A stretch of DNA of 64,000 bases from Drosophila pseudoobscura (GCF_009870125.1 NC_046683.1:46949869-47013868), one strand, 5' to 3'; positions 35,334 through 46,024 are shown, numbered from the stretch's first letter. The notes: generated by a model from the sequence alone, not told the origin. Numbers and translations: made by a program.

Positions 35334-36134
35334 TCACCAGCGTTGCTCCACATGCGTAGTGTAGACGAATCCCCGCCTCGGGGCCTCCATTAGCGGCTGG
35401 GAGCGCAGGGGAATGGCCACTGGTATGGAGCTTGGTGGCTTGGGAGCTCTGGCCACAAGCACAGCCGGTCCTAGATTTGCGGTGATCACCACACTCTCCG
35501 AGTCCGGCTCATCCTTGGACCCAGGCTCTGGGGTGGGCATCAGGGGATTGGTGCTTACCCCGCAGACCGGATGATCGGCATTGCTGTCGGTGGAATTGCT
35601 GGCCAAGGATTCTTCGGGCTGCTGCTGCTGCTGTTGCTCCGCATTCTCCTCAGTGGGCAGGCGGAAGGCGCGGCTTGGACGATATCCCGCGGGCGGATAG
35701 GGAGCCCTGACAAAGGCCCTGCCCGAGCGGAGACTGTTATCGGGTGTAGGAGGAGCTGTGGTGGTGGTATCTAGTGAGGTTGAGTCCCAGGTTGTGGTGG
35801 TGCTCCAGTCGGCGGACTCCGTAGTACTAGTCGAAGCATCCTCAATGGGCACCTCCGTTGTTGTAGTCTCTGCACCCAAGCCGGATCCCTCACTGGGAGC
35901 TGCGACGCCGTCGTCGTCGGTCTCGACCTCCCCTGGAAGCCAGAACGAACGTCCCTGCGGCCGATAGCCTGCTGCTGGATACGGCGTTGGCTTCAACTCC
36001 CTCACCTGGGCCGCCGCCTCATCCTCCTGCACACTAACAGCATAGCGATTGATCCGTATCTGACGGGCCTGGACATAACTTCCGCCCGTAAGGCACACGA
36101 TGAGGGTAAGGAGGAGCCACTGCATGCTGAACAT
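35334..36134 (-). CDS. secreted PYPxAG-family protein with duplicated block
   Basis: 266 aa, intronless, minus strand. Signal peptide at about 1-23 (MQWLLLTLIVCLTGGSYVQA core). The family block occurs twice: TPYPAAGYRPQGRSFWLPGE at about 50-69 and APYPPAGYRPSRAFRLPTEE at about 144-163. Between them is a Thr/Ser-rich, mucin-like linker. Seven consecutive Gln follow the second copy. No YGPP units occur. A possible alternative start is M4. A TATA box and a TCAGTT initiator precede the start, and AATAAA signals lie about 100 bp after the stop. Internal duplication of the block suggests growth by repeat. Role is unknown; matrix or cuticle structure is inferred. Confidence 0.9.
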   Translation of the reverse strand: MFSMQWLLLTLIVCLTGGSYVQARQIRINRYAVSVQEDEAAAQVRELKPTPYPAAGYRPQGRSFWLPGEVETDDDGVAAPSEGSGLGAETTTTEVPIEDASTSTTESADWSTTTTWDSTSLDTTTTAPPTPDNSLRSGRAFVRAPYPPAGYRPSRAFRLPTEENAEQQQQQQPEESLASNSTDSNADHPVCGVSTNPLMPTPEPGSKDEPDSESVVITANLGPAVLVARAPKPPSSIPVAIPLRSQPLMEAPRRGFVYTTHVEQRW

Positions 36135-36158
36135 TGATCTCGGTCTGGACTTAGACCC

Positions 36159-36196
36159 AACTGAATTGAGCTTCGGCTGGAGGTGCCGTTTTTATA
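36159..36196 (-). promoter_or_regulatory. TATA box and initiator of the 35.3 kb gene
   Basis: On the minus strand TATAAAAA (36189-36196) is followed about 34 bp later by TCAGTT (36159-36164). Confidence 0.85.
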
Positions 36197-36285
36197 CAAC
36201 GTTCTCGGTGGCTGGCTGTCTAAGGTCTCCAATGAAAGCGAGAGTCGTCCCGGGGAGTATAGACATGAAGCCTCTATATCGACAT

Positions 36286-36286
<1 letters not shown>

Positions 36287-36318
<32 letters not shown>
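36287..36318. repeat. (CGACAA)n microsatellite
   Basis: Five hexamers about 90 bp upstream of the TATA box of the 35.3 kb gene. Confidence 0.85.
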
Positions 36319-36320
<2 letters not shown>

Positions 36321-37797
36321 TCGATTAGGCGCACGGCTATCACATTTAATGATTTATTTTGTATGGTTGGTTTTTTGTCTCTGGCTTTTGCTCGGCCTGC
36401 CACGTCCACCGCCTACTCATCCCATCCCCCCACTGTTCGCCGACCGCTGTCCACGTCCACTGTCCACGTCCGATTTGTCGCCATGTTCTATGAAAATTAA
36501 ATGCGTTTCGTACGTGACACGCAGTCCAAATGCCATCCAACTCTAAGCAATTGAAAGCGAAAACCAACATCCAGCCAGCAAATAAAGATAGCCGCTGTCG
36601 ACTGTACTGTTGTTGTCAATTGCATTATGCTGGAATTGTCAGTTTGAGTGTTAGAATTTTTGATTAAACACTTATAATCGATATTTATGCGATCGACGAC
36701 TTAACGATGAGGTGACCGCCAAGGCCAGGAGAACTATCCATGTCACGTCCTAAGCGAGCCCTGGGCCAGCATCATTAAGTCAATTGGATGGGGATATGAA
36801 GGATATACTTATCTAAATAAGATTCCTTAACTTTTTTACTCATATACCTTTGCCGTGCGTACATATGGCCATACAATACGAACAATAAACAGAGGAACAA
36901 CCGGTCGAAAAACAAGTCTTTGTTTTGTATTTCCATTCGAAAATAATAAAAATAATGAAAAAGCAAAATTGTGAAATTAAAATAATTTAATTTGAATAGT
37001 AATATTCTTATAATGACAACAAATATAAAATACGGTTCAAAAGATATAAGCCAAAATATGAGCTGACGTTAAGTTGCCAAAAAAAAAGTGGTTTTTGAGG
37101 TTGGGGTCCTCAAAACTACAAAACTCTGCGACTTGGGTAACACTATCTGTATACCATTTTTTCTAAGCTATTAAGCATGAAAAGCCTTTCATTAACTTCC
37201 AACCATTTTCGCGGAAATTCCCTTACGGGAATCCCTTTTCCCTCTCTTCTACGAAGAACCTTAGGGATAGTTTTGGGAATAATTATTATTCGTTTAATCG
37301 GTACTGTACAGCTTGATGCAGTTAGAATATGTACCCGTATGTCTGCTTAAGCCCAATTGGCTGAACAACTTGTCACAGTTTCATGGCAAGCTGTAAGATT
37401 TAATAGAGGCGGTATAAGAGATTTATGGCCGCTACATTAATAGCACCCTCTCTCACATTAAGAGCATTTTAATTTTGAACGAAGTCGAATCAAAGCAGCA
37501 CAGATCCCGCATTCGCTTCGAATTTAGATTGATTAATGTCGGAACTATAAATATCGACTTCCAGACCCTCGACTTGGGCTGATTCGGCGGCTCCTGCTAC
37601 TTCTTTCTTGTCACGTCGTTGGCGCATAAAGACGCCGCAGACATCGACATCGACGACGACGGCGATCAGGGAACTGAGAATAGTGCCGACGTCAGAGCGT
37701 AGGCCCAAAAAAGGATGCCTATGCTGGGTCCATGCGTAGCACACTAAACAGTTCCACATTAGCGGAATGTCCATTAGTGTCCAGACATGGTCCTACC
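36319..37797. other. intergenic between divergent secreted-protein genes
   Basis: No supported gene. It carries the upstream regions of both neighbours and a perfect 8-bp hairpin (TTTTGAGG, 7-nt loop, CCTCAAAA) at 37093-37115. Confidence 0.65.
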
Positions 37798-37835
37798 TAT
37801 AAAAGCGCCCATCGCAGCTGACCAAAGCATCAGTC
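37798..37835 (+). promoter_or_regulatory. TATA box and initiator
   Basis: TATAAAAG at 37798-37805 and TCAGTC at 37830-37835, before the gene at 37893. Confidence 0.85.
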
Positions 37836-37892
37836 GTTGGTTCAGTTCCTTCCAGACAGACATACGCATCACTCACGCATCTTGCATCCACC

Positions 37893-38384
37893 ATGGCCAA
37901 GTTCCTAGTGCTCCTCCTCGTGATCGCCCTCAGCCTGCTGTCCCTGGGTGATGCTCAGCGGTACTCCCAGCGCCTGAGCCGCGGACGTTCCCGCTACTCG
38001 GCCCGCCAGGAGCTGGCCCCAGCGGCTGCTGGGGATGTGGATGCCGTCACTCCGTATCCCTCTGCTGACGAATTGAAGCCCGAGGTGCCCTTCGATGAGG
38101 CGGCCGCTCCTGCCGCACTTGATCCCACCCCAGATGCCGTCTATGGACCTCCCGATGCTGCACCCAACAGTGTCCCCGATGAGGTTTACGGTCCCCCCGA
38201 TGTCACCGGCAACGATCTGCCCGCTGCCGACATTCCTGCGGAGCAACAAGCTCGCCTGGTGGCCGCCAGGCGCGCTGCCAACTATCGCCGGGCCGGACAA
38301 CCCGTGGCATATCGCCGGGCTGTCTCCGCTGCGGCACGTCCGGCCAAGCTGAGTGCTGCCCGCTCCGTTGTGAGACGTTTCTAG
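37893..38384 (+). CDS. secreted ARQE/PYPxA/YGPP-family protein
   Basis: 163 aa, intronless. Signal peptide 1-21 (MAKFLVLLLVIALSLLSLGDA), then an Arg/Ser-rich stretch ending in ARQE (37-40). The block TPYPSADELKPEVPFDE is at 53-69. VYGPP units are at about 83-87 and 98-102. The tail (about 120-163) is Arg/Ala-rich with repeated YRRA motifs and ends VVRRF. Clear core promoter upstream, and AATAAA at 38593-38598. No enzyme fold is visible. Basic tail with Tyr/Pro units is typical of insect structural secretions; this is inference. Closest in layout to the genes at 42.5, 45.2 and 46.1 kb. Confidence 0.9.
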   Translation: MAKFLVLLLVIALSLLSLGDAQRYSQRLSRGRSRYSARQELAPAAAGDVDAVTPYPSADELKPEVPFDEAAAPAALDPTPDAVYGPPDAAPNSVPDEVYGPPDVTGNDLPAADIPAEQQARLVAARRAANYRRAGQPVAYRRAVSAAARPAKLSAARSVVRRF

Positions 38385-38639
38385 ATGCGGTCTCTCGCCG
38401 TCCCTCATTTGCATACGAGCTGCCCGGGCTAGGCAGTCGTTCAGTCAGATGTTATACCCGGTACAATCCCAAAACCCATGACGATCCAGCGATCCACAAT
38501 GATACACACACTCTCACACCCATACCATGCAGAGTCACTCTCTCAGATACACCACACCACTGAACAATATCTCTCGATTGTAAGCAGATGCAAATAAAAT
38601 ATGTTTGGGAAAACATAGCCAGAAGGTTCTCTCTCGCCA

Positions 38640-39410
38640 GACATTCCAGTGATTCATTCCGCGTCAAATGTATTCTGTGATAGAGCGGAAGGTAAATTCG
38701 GTAGACGCTACCAAAAAAATTGCTTGGAGGAGGTGGTAACCGGTTTCAGGACGCACCGCACCGCACGCGTCACACTGTGGACGACGATGATGACGAACCA
38801 TACCGCAAAAATAATTGCTGCAGGTTGGGAATGGCCCAACCACAAAGAAAAACAAGAAAGTTCAGTATTTTTTGGAGAAACACGAGTCGGGAATACTCTA
38901 AGATGTAATGAGTATTTTAGAGAAATATATAGAAAAGAGTATCTATAATTCTTGGTAAAATGATAACAATTTGATCGTATTATCAGAATAGTTATCGGTG
39001 TTATCTTGAAGATCTAATCTAACCAAATCAATACGGAATCCCTGTGGAAATTCAACATTTTATCGAACAGATTTCGTGTCAAAAAAATCAAACAACTCTC
39101 ACGAAAGAGTATGAATAAAACAATGGGGAGCAGCAGTGCGGTTCATCCCATCATCTTTCCTAGTAAAAGGCAAATGCAAGTAAATAAATTGAGCCATGAA
39201 TCGAAATAATTCCCAGAGAGAGAGTTTATTGTAAACGGGGGGATGGGGATCCATTACAATCGACTGATAAGCCAGTGCTCAGAGACAGAGCCCGAACTTG
39301 GACTCGCCTAGCAGCTTATGCGAGTGTGTTTGTATGTACATATGTATGTCTGAGTCTGAGTCTGAGTTACGGCAGATATTGAGATTGAGACTGAAACTGA
39401 ACTGAGATGC
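38640..39410. other. intergenic
   Basis: No supported gene; AT-rich, with a short TGAGTC repeat at about 39348-39367. Confidence 0.6.
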
Positions 39411-39447
39411 TGATTATTTAAGTCTTCTCCGAAGCGGCCGATGCTCA
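39411..39447 (+). promoter_or_regulatory. TATA-like box and initiator
   Basis: TATTTAAG near 39415 and TCAGTT near 39443, about 30 bp apart, before the gene at 39558. Confidence 0.65.
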
Positions 39448-39557
39448 GTTGACGGAGCACTGGAGACAAGTGAGGATCGCGGGGAACCGATCAGAGCCGA
39501 GACAGAAAAATTTCAAAAGAGAAAAAGTGAAATTGAAAAGCCATTGCCTTTGCAAAA

Positions 39558-40265
39558 ATGATGAAGTTGATTTTTGTTGTGATGATCGCGTCTCTACTAG
39601 CAGTAGCCCAGGCCCAACGACCTGCCTTTGCAGGCATGCGTCCACCTGGTGGCCTCAGTCAGAAGGACAAGTACCATGCCACGCAGAATACGGCCGTGGA
39701 GAACATCACCGGAGTGGATATAGTTACGAGATTCGGCGAACCCTCACCCACCCAGCAGACACCCATCATCAATTTAGCCCATGGTGAAGTTCAAAGACCG
39801 CCAATTGGAGTCCCCCTAGTGCTGCCCATCAGTGCCTACGTTCCCGACACGCAGCCATCACGTCCAGCCGTTCCAACAGTGGTCAATCGCTTTGGCGAAG
39901 CGGATGCCAGCTCGCCTTTTCCAACAGCTGGTGCTCCCTTCTTCACTGCCAGCTCGCCTGTTCCCACTGCTGGTGCCCCAATCTTCAGTGCCAGCTCTGG
40001 CTCCGGTTTCGGCTCCGGCTCCAGCTCAAGCTCCCTCGTTCCAGCAGCCAGTGCTCCTGCACCGATTCCAGCAGCCAATCCTTCTGCCGCCGCCCTCCCA
40101 ATTGATGCCCATGGCGACCAGGAGTATGTGAATCACCTAAGTAGCCTGCCCGTGGAGAACCAGCCATTCTGGTTCATCAACTATCAGCACATTGAGGCTT
40201 TGAGGAATAGCTCCAGGCCAAATGTGGGAGCTCTGGAGACGCGGGGATCTTTCTTTGGCGGCTAA
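39558..40265 (+). CDS. secreted Pro/Ser/Ala-rich protein
   Basis: 235 aa, intronless; double ATG start (MMKLIF). Signal peptide at about 1-19, cleaved before QRPAF. The N-terminal half is not low-complexity (KYHATQNTAVENITGVDIVTRF; PPIGVPLVLPISAYVPDTQP). VVNRFGEADASSPFPTAGAPFFTASS starts two SPxPTAGAPxFxASS repeats. A Ser/Gly and Ala/Pro stretch follows, then a non-repetitive C-terminus (NQPFWFINYQHIEALRN) ending in SFFGG. The RFGE motif occurs twice. No ARQE, PYPxAG or YGPP units, so it is distinct from most neighbours. Function unrecognised; probably extracellular. No perfect AATAAA follows; ATAAAAAT at about 40378 is the nearest candidate. Confidence 0.88.
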   Translation: MMKLIFVVMIASLLAVAQAQRPAFAGMRPPGGLSQKDKYHATQNTAVENITGVDIVTRFGEPSPTQQTPIINLAHGEVQRPPIGVPLVLPISAYVPDTQPSRPAVPTVVNRFGEADASSPFPTAGAPFFTASSPVPTAGAPIFSASSGSGFGSGSSSSSLVPAASAPAPIPAANPSAAALPIDAHGDQEYVNHLSSLPVENQPFWFINYQHIEALRNSSRPNVGALETRGSFFGG

Positions 40266-41276
40266 AACTTGAATCGTAATTTTTCAAACTTTTCGCTTAG
40301 TTTATACGTGTGTGTGTTAATATGAGAAATTATATGTATATTTATTTATTTTTGTATATATCTATTTTTTTTTTTGCATAAAAATATTCTTTTTTGGAAG
40401 TCTTTGCGTGTTTATTTGAGTCAATATGATGAGGGGGTTTTCATGGCGTGAGATAACCTTTGACTGCGGAGAATACACTCAACATCTCTGTCTGTCTTTG
40501 AATTTTAAATGAGAGGTTGATTAATGATTGCCTAGATTCGCATGAGTTGAGTGAGAATTGTACTGATATTTATATATTTATATACATATGTATATGATTT
40601 AAATTTCGCATTTTCATCTATAAACACAAATGCATACGAGTACATTTGCTATCTGCTATCAACTACCTTACACAGTAAATCATCGCTTAACAGAGGCATA
40701 TCATTAGCGCTCAACTATACATTTAAGATGTACATATACCACACGTGTACGAGTATACTTCACGATAAAATGAAAAGTATGTATCGCTTACATAACACAC
40801 AGCTCTTATCAGAGCCCTGCACCCGTACTTGTACTCATATGAGGCTCAAAAGCATGGGGAAAAGCATGGGGGAGAAACATTAAGGGAAAGGCATTAAAAA
40901 TGCATTGAACAGAGTAGCACAAAAGCAGGTAAAAGAGCAACAAATCGCAGGCAAAGTGTGCGTATAAGAAGAAACCCTTCAACTGCTGAAAAGGCAGCTC
41001 GAACGTCGAGGATGTCGAGGGAGAAGCTATCAGGAGCAGCCAGCAGTACAAGCGAAAGGTGAGGCTGAGGTGAGCTATTGTTAAAGGCCAATATGTTGTG
41101 GTAAGCGGAAAAGCCTCTGCTTTGAGTGATGCTGCGGGGAAAGTGGAGACTATTGTTCGGTAAAATTAGCCATATGGGTGAATGGGAACTAGAAAGTGAA
41201 GTGAATCCCTTCATGATTTCAGGATATTCAGATTTCTAGCTCATCTTCATGGTCATACATGTTTTGCCCTTAAAAT
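40266..41276. other. intergenic
   Basis: AT-rich with TACATATG-type runs. No gene supported. Confidence 0.6.
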
Positions 41277-41400
41277 TTTATTGGATATCCCCTTAGCTCC
41301 CATCAAGATCATAATCGAATCATTCCATTACCAAACATATTGTATATTTCTAATCACAAAAAAAAAGATGCATAACAATCAATTCTAATTCACATGAGAT

Positions 41401-41964
41401 TTACCAGCCAAATTGCTGGGGAGCTGCAGTGTAGGCAAGGATGTAGGGTTGCTGCTGGGCACCGACATAGTAGACCTGGGGTGCGGCCAGAGCAGGAAGG
41501 GGGGCGACAGCCTCCTCCACTGGCAATTCCTCGAGACGGGACGTGCGCTGACGCTGACGCTGCCGCTTGGCGGGGGCCACCTGGAGCTTGGCCAATCTCT
41601 GGCGGCTTCGCAGGCGGGCAGGAGCTGAGGCAACCGTTGGGGTGGTAACCTCCAGGGAGCTCTCCTCGGTGTCGACTTCCTCGGCCTCGGGGTTCGGCTC
41701 AAAGTTATCCTCTGGCAAGGCATTTGCATTCACATTCAGATCAACATCGGCATCCTGGGGCGCTCCATAGGTGAGTGCTGGCTCTTCTGGGGCTGGTTTT
41801 AGATCAGCAGCCGCAGGGTATGGAGTGGGCAGCACCTCCTGCCTGGCAAAGGACACCTGCCGCAGGCGACCAAATCGAAGACGGCGAGATGGCGCCTGTG
41901 CCCCACAGCTGACGGCCAAGATGGCCAGGAGAAGGAGCGAGCCAATAAGCTGGTAGCGTGCCAT
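41401..41964 (-). CDS. secreted ARQE/PYPxA-family protein
   Basis: 187 aa, minus strand, intronless. Signal peptide 1-22 (MARYQLIGSLLLLAILAVSC, then GA). Arg-rich SRRLRFGRLRQVSFARQE ends in ARQE (40-43), followed by TPYPAAADLKPAPEEP (47-62). One TYGAP unit at about 65-69, then an acidic middle and an Arg/Gln-rich stretch (KRQRQRQRTSR). The C-terminus is Tyr/Gln/Ala-rich (VYYVGAQQQPYILAYTA), unlike the siblings. TATAAAAG upstream and a reverse-strand AATAAA at 41277-41282. The ORF starts with the signal peptide, so the ATG is firm. Role unknown; matrix or eggshell-type component by composition. Confidence 0.9.
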   Translation of the reverse strand: MARYQLIGSLLLLAILAVSCGAQAPSRRLRFGRLRQVSFARQEVLPTPYPAAADLKPAPEEPALTYGAPQDADVDLNVNANALPEDNFEPNPEAEEVDTEESSLEVTTPTVASAPARLRSRQRLAKLQVAPAKRQRQRQRTSRLEELPVEEAVAPLPALAAPQVYYVGAQQQPYILAYTAAPQQFGW

Positions 41965-42016
41965 GATCGTGTGAGTTTCTGCTGAGCTTTGTTGCGGATC
42001 GTATATGGAGCTTTAA

Positions 42017-42024
42017 CTTTTATA
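42017..42024 (-). promoter_or_regulatory. TATA box
   Basis: TATAAAAG on the minus strand, 53 bp before the ATG at 41964. Confidence 0.85.
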
Positions 42025-42441
42025 GTTGGCCCACTGTGGCCCCGTCCCGTCGCAGGCGATTCTAGACCAGCCCCACAACGTCATGCATATCAAGCAGACT
42101 TGAAACTTGACTGAAAGACTATTTGAAAGCCAAGCAGGCGCCACGCAGTGGAGCCGCAGTGGAGCCGCAGTGGAGCCGCAGGGGGAAATGATTGGTATTC
42201 AAAATTCGATGCCGAAAATTCAATGGAAACTGTTATCGAAAATTGTACCCAGTGGAAGTCTTCTGCCGCCAATGTACTGTTGGGCCCAGCTAAAGTCAAA
42301 GTTAAGTGGCCAGCAATGTTTAATAGCCAATTGTTATGGCTTAGACATGGGCCCTTGACTAAATATTGTCACGTCGATAAGCCATCGCAAGGGTGTCCCT
42401 CGGAGTGCCAAATATGAGTGGCCAAAAATAACAGTTCGGTG

Positions 42442-42449
42442 TATAAAAA
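42442..42449 (+). promoter_or_regulatory. TATA box
   Basis: TATAAAAA, 56 bp before the last base upstream of the ATG at 42505. Confidence 0.85.
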
Positions 42450-42504
42450 CCCCCCGATGCCAACTGACTGACAACATTCTAAGATCACTCGACAACAGCT
42501 CAAC

Positions 42505-43050
42505 ATGGCCTACAAGTTTACCTGCTCGCTGCTCCTGCTCGCCGTCGTTGCCTCAGTGGCCCTGGCGGAGCCGGCCAGATTCCGCGGCCGCTCATCCCGC
42601 TTCCAGCTGGCTCGCCAGGAAGAGGCACCGCAGGACCCAGCGGCACCTAGTGCGGATCCCTCTCTTGATGTGGCCCCCACTCCAGCCTCGGCGCCCTATC
42701 CACCAGCGGGTGTTACTCCCGAGGTTCCCTTTGACCTGCCCACGGAGACAGAGGCCCAGCCAGATCTGACATATGGCCCACCCGCCGAGCCGGACAACAC
42801 GTACGGACCCCCTGCCGAGCCGGACAACACCTACGGACCACCCGCCGAGCCGGACAACACCTATGGACCACCTGCTGATGCTGCTCCAGCGGATCAGGCC
42901 GCAGTGGATGATGCCTTAGCTGCCGAGCCCATTCCCGCCAGTCTGATCCAGCCACGCAACAGCCGCCTCCGCAGTCGCCGTCCTGTGCCGGAGAAGCTCC
43001 GCTCCGCACAGATCGTACGCTCCAGGCCTGTTCTGGTGTACACCATCTGA
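42505..43050 (+). CDS. secreted ARQE/PYPxAG/YGPP-repeat protein
   Basis: 181 aa, intronless. Signal peptide 1-21 (MAYKFTCSLLLLAVVASVALA). Basic stretch RFRGRSSRFQLARQE with ARQE at 36-39. Block APYPPAGVTPEVPFDLPTE at 63-81. Four TYGPP units at 89-123; the last three are spaced by an exact AEPDN linker, so a 30-bp DNA unit is repeated in frame. The tail is Arg-rich (NSRLRSRRPVPEKLRS...VRSRPVLVYTI). TATA box upstream, AATAAA at 43143-43148. A full example of the cluster plan. No catalytic motif. Tyr in regular YGPP units could be crosslinked or bind other matrix proteins, which is inference. Confidence 0.92.
   Translation: MAYKFTCSLLLLAVVASVALAEPARFRGRSSRFQLARQEEAPQDPAAPSADPSLDVAPTPASAPYPPAGVTPEVPFDLPTETEAQPDLTYGPPAEPDNTYGPPAEPDNTYGPPAEPDNTYGPPADAAPADQAAVDDALAAEPIPASLIQPRNSRLRSRRPVPEKLRSAQIVRSRPVLVYTI
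42770..42868 (+). repeat. in-frame 30-bp coding minisatellite
   Basis: Tandem units encoding TYGPPAEPDN, about 3.3 copies, within the 42.5 kb gene. Confidence 0.85.
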
Positions 43051-43059
43051 GTCGTGGAG

Positions 43060-45135
43060 TATTTTTTTTTCAAGGACTTTTTTTTATCCGAATCGTACCC
43101 AATGGAAGCATTAGGATTACACATTAGGATTTATTGTTGAATAATAAATAATCAAGTAATTGTTGAGTATTTTAAAAATACTATGTAAGAAATTCTTTTG
43201 GGTTGAGAGAAGGGTAAAGAGAAGATTATGTTGAGCATTACCCTATCAGTCGAAGAACTGAGGCATTATTTGTTACAAATTGGATGTAAAAAGTCTAGCA
43301 ATCGATCAGCGCTGCTCTCAGCTGGACAGACGAGCTGACGCTTCTATAATATCTTTCTCGCTCTCACTTCATGCTTTTCCCATAAGGCTATCTCTGTTTT
43401 TTCAGTTGTCAGTTACAACCAGGCAGTTAGTCGGCATGGCCCGATATTATGTGCATAGAACACCTGTATAAAAATGGTTGGCGCCAATGCAATGTTCCGT
43501 TTTGCCTGCGGTCTACGCACACAAAAGCACTGAGAAACATGTGACTGTGCACACTGCTCTAATATCATAAGGCCATTAATAAATGAAGTCAGCAGTTTGC
43601 TTGAATTGTTGGAATATAATTCATTTACGTTCGTCATATTAAGCCACCTCGCATAACCTATAGAGAGTAGTTAGAAGCTACGGTTAAAAGTCCATAGAAA
43701 ATAGTTTTATTATACTGGCATTATTTTTCAGAGTAGAGTTTATGGGAGCGTTGCGCTTGAATACAATTTTGCGAATCTGCTGCTTGTTGATCAATATGTA
43801 CAAATGTCGAAGACTATTTATGACTTAAATATTAAGTGTCAAATCTAATTTACGTATGCAGGAAATTGTATAATATACTAGGGAGTCTAGGGAGTTATAT
43901 AGCATCAGTAAACGAATCGATAGACTCCTGTGACTTCTCCTTCCGCCAACACAATCTGTTGCATCCTCAAAACAAAAACGCAGAATCTTTAAAAATATCA
44001 AAATGTAGCAAATTTTTGAATCTGTATCACAACAGATCACTCTTATAGCCAGAACGAACGAATATGTATGTACATTTATTTGCAGTGGTTATGCTGCTCG
44101 CTTCCGCGCGCACACTCTTTCACTCTCCCTATCTCACTCTTTTTCGTGCAGAGTGCGCAGTGTTACATAAATTATATACAAATATGTACATACATATGTA
44201 TATTAACTGAGTATATATACTTTTGAGTTGCTTTGGAATTCGTGTGCAAGTTGTGCACAGAAAAGCGAAATATAAGCTCTTGCAGATTATTTAAAAAACT
44301 TCCAAGCCAGCAACCTAACTCAACATACTATATGGTGGCAATTGTATAATCTACTTCTAATCTTCATCACAATAGCTGAATGGTTTCACAACCAATAAAT
44401 GGAAAAACAAGTCAGAATGTTTTCTGATCTGTTTTAGGGGGCAGGAGATGCCTTCTTTATGCCCTTTACAAATATGTACATATATACATAATACTACACA
44501 AAAAGTATGTTCAGGGCTGGCATCGAATCCTAAAGTCATAATAATGGTACTCATCTAAATGTATCCGTGAAACACAATAGGTTTAAAGATGCACGTAATT
44601 AAGTAAATGTTGTCTCAACACTTGCTAAATTCCTATTTTCGGAGACCTTGATATCAAAAATGAATATTTATATACTCGTAATCGTACTCCCACTTCCACT
44701 CGTATGTATGTACATTAGGCCATGGTTGAAACGTGCCCATTTTTATCCATTCTGATTGGGTAATATTCATAGTTGATTTAATTTCATATGAGTACAAAAA
44801 GCAAATGAAATTATGAATGGCCAAGAACCCAAACACACCACCAAACTACAATTTTGATAACGACCGACCCCTAGTCGCCAGGCGAGTGAGTGTTAACGAG
44901 GCCCGAAGTGGGGGCAGGGAGGGGGCAGGGAATCGTAGCCATAGCATTGGGAATTCCAATTGGGAAAAGGGTCACGTATCGAGCATTAAGGTAGAAATCA
45001 CATCGCCGCCGATCGTAGCAACATAATCAAAGCTTTGCCGGGATCGGGAACCCAGCAGAGAATTCAGAGGCCTACAAATCGAAAGTGACGAGCATAAATT
45101 ATAACAGAACTCTGCCAGGTTCCCCGGTCGGGGAC
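43060..45135. other. intergenic with an unassigned TATA-bearing segment
   Basis: No ORF supported. 43390-43475 holds two TCAGTT-type sites and a TATAAAAA at about 43467. 44090-44160 is rich in CTCTTTCACTCTC. Neither leads to a coding frame. Possible non-coding transcript or element remnants. Confidence 0.5.
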
Positions 45136-45168
45136 TATAAATAAGCCAACTCCATGGTGGAAGTCAGA
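45136..45168 (+). promoter_or_regulatory. TATA box and initiator
   Basis: TATAAATA at 45136-45143 with TCAGA about 30 bp later (45164). Confidence 0.85.
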
Positions 45169-45191
45169 ACACAAGTCAATCAGCAATCGAA

Positions 45192-45782
45192 ATGATCAAA
45201 CCCAGCTCTGCCACCGCCTTTATTCTGCTCTTGAGCCTAATGGCTTTAAGCACAGCTGAGCCACTGCGTCGGAGATTCTCCGCTCGACAGGTACAGGCTC
45301 AGGCCCCGGCCAGTCCAGCTCCTACAGGGTATCCAGAGGCGGGCGTTACACCCGAGGTTCCGTTCGATCTCCCCAGCTCTACCGCCAAGCCGGATGTGAC
45401 TTATCTGCCTCCAGATAATACCTATGGACCTCCGGATAACACATATGGCCCTCCGGATAATACCTACGGACCACCGGCTACTGCAGATGTGGAGCCCGGA
45501 CAGGAGCCGCAGCCCGAAGATCAGCCAGAGTACCCCATTGAAACCGATGACATTCCTCCTGTCGACGATGAGGCTTTGGGAGATGCCAAGCAGCAACCAG
45601 CAGAGGATGAAGAGGAGGAGGTCCTGGTTCAAGTGTCCGATGATGGCACTGTCATTGCTGTCTCCTCGTCTCTCGATCAGCCACAGTCTGTCCAGTCGGC
45701 ACGACTCTACCAGCGCTTTCCACAGGGTCGCCGCCGTGAGCAACCTGTTCCCCAAAGATTAATCCTTCGTCGCAGTTGGTGA
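45192..45782 (+). CDS. secreted ARQ/YGPP-repeat protein
   Basis: 196 aa, intronless. Signal peptide 1-22 (hydrophobic ATAFILLLSLMALSTA). Basic LRRRFSARQ with ARQ at 31-33. Block TGYPEAGVTPEVPFDLPSS at 45-63; the GVTPEVPFDLP core is identical to the 42.5 kb gene. One TYLPP and three NTYGPP units at about 70-95 in an exact 7-residue period. A long acidic stretch (EDQPEYPIETDD...EDEEEEVLVQV) precedes a basic tail (YQRFPQGRRREQPVPQRLILRRSW). TATA and initiator upstream, AATAAA at 45869-45874. Sister to the 42.5 and 46.1 kb genes by local duplication, which is inferred from order and shared blocks. Confidence 0.92.
   Translation: MIKPSSATAFILLLSLMALSTAEPLRRRFSARQVQAQAPASPAPTGYPEAGVTPEVPFDLPSSTAKPDVTYLPPDNTYGPPDNTYGPPDNTYGPPATADVEPGQEPQPEDQPEYPIETDDIPPVDDEALGDAKQQPAEDEEEEVLVQVSDDGTVIAVSSSLDQPQSVQSARLYQRFPQGRRREQPVPQRLILRRSW
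45401..45478 (+). repeat. in-frame 21-bp coding repeat
   Basis: Units encoding DNTYGPP (first copy reads TYLPP), about 3.5 copies. Confidence 0.8.
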
Positions 45783-46024
45783 AACCTTTCAACATTTCAG
45801 AGTTACAATACGTATTATAAAGAATACTGCTTCTTCTGCTACCACTATGCTACTCACAAAATTGTTGTAATAAACATATTTTCATAATAGTACGTATCTA
45901 TGGGTTACACCTGCTTTAGTCATCGCCTCTGTGGGCACGTAACATTTGGACTCGCCGTATAAGTCATCGGCCTCGTTGTCACTTTGGGGCAATTGATTGG
46001 GCAGACCCCAAGGCTAACTCGAGG

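Noticed and set aside
45246-45755. 169-aa antisense ORF with a repeated pattern
   Set aside because: It is the reverse reading of the YGPP repeat; no start context or promoter.
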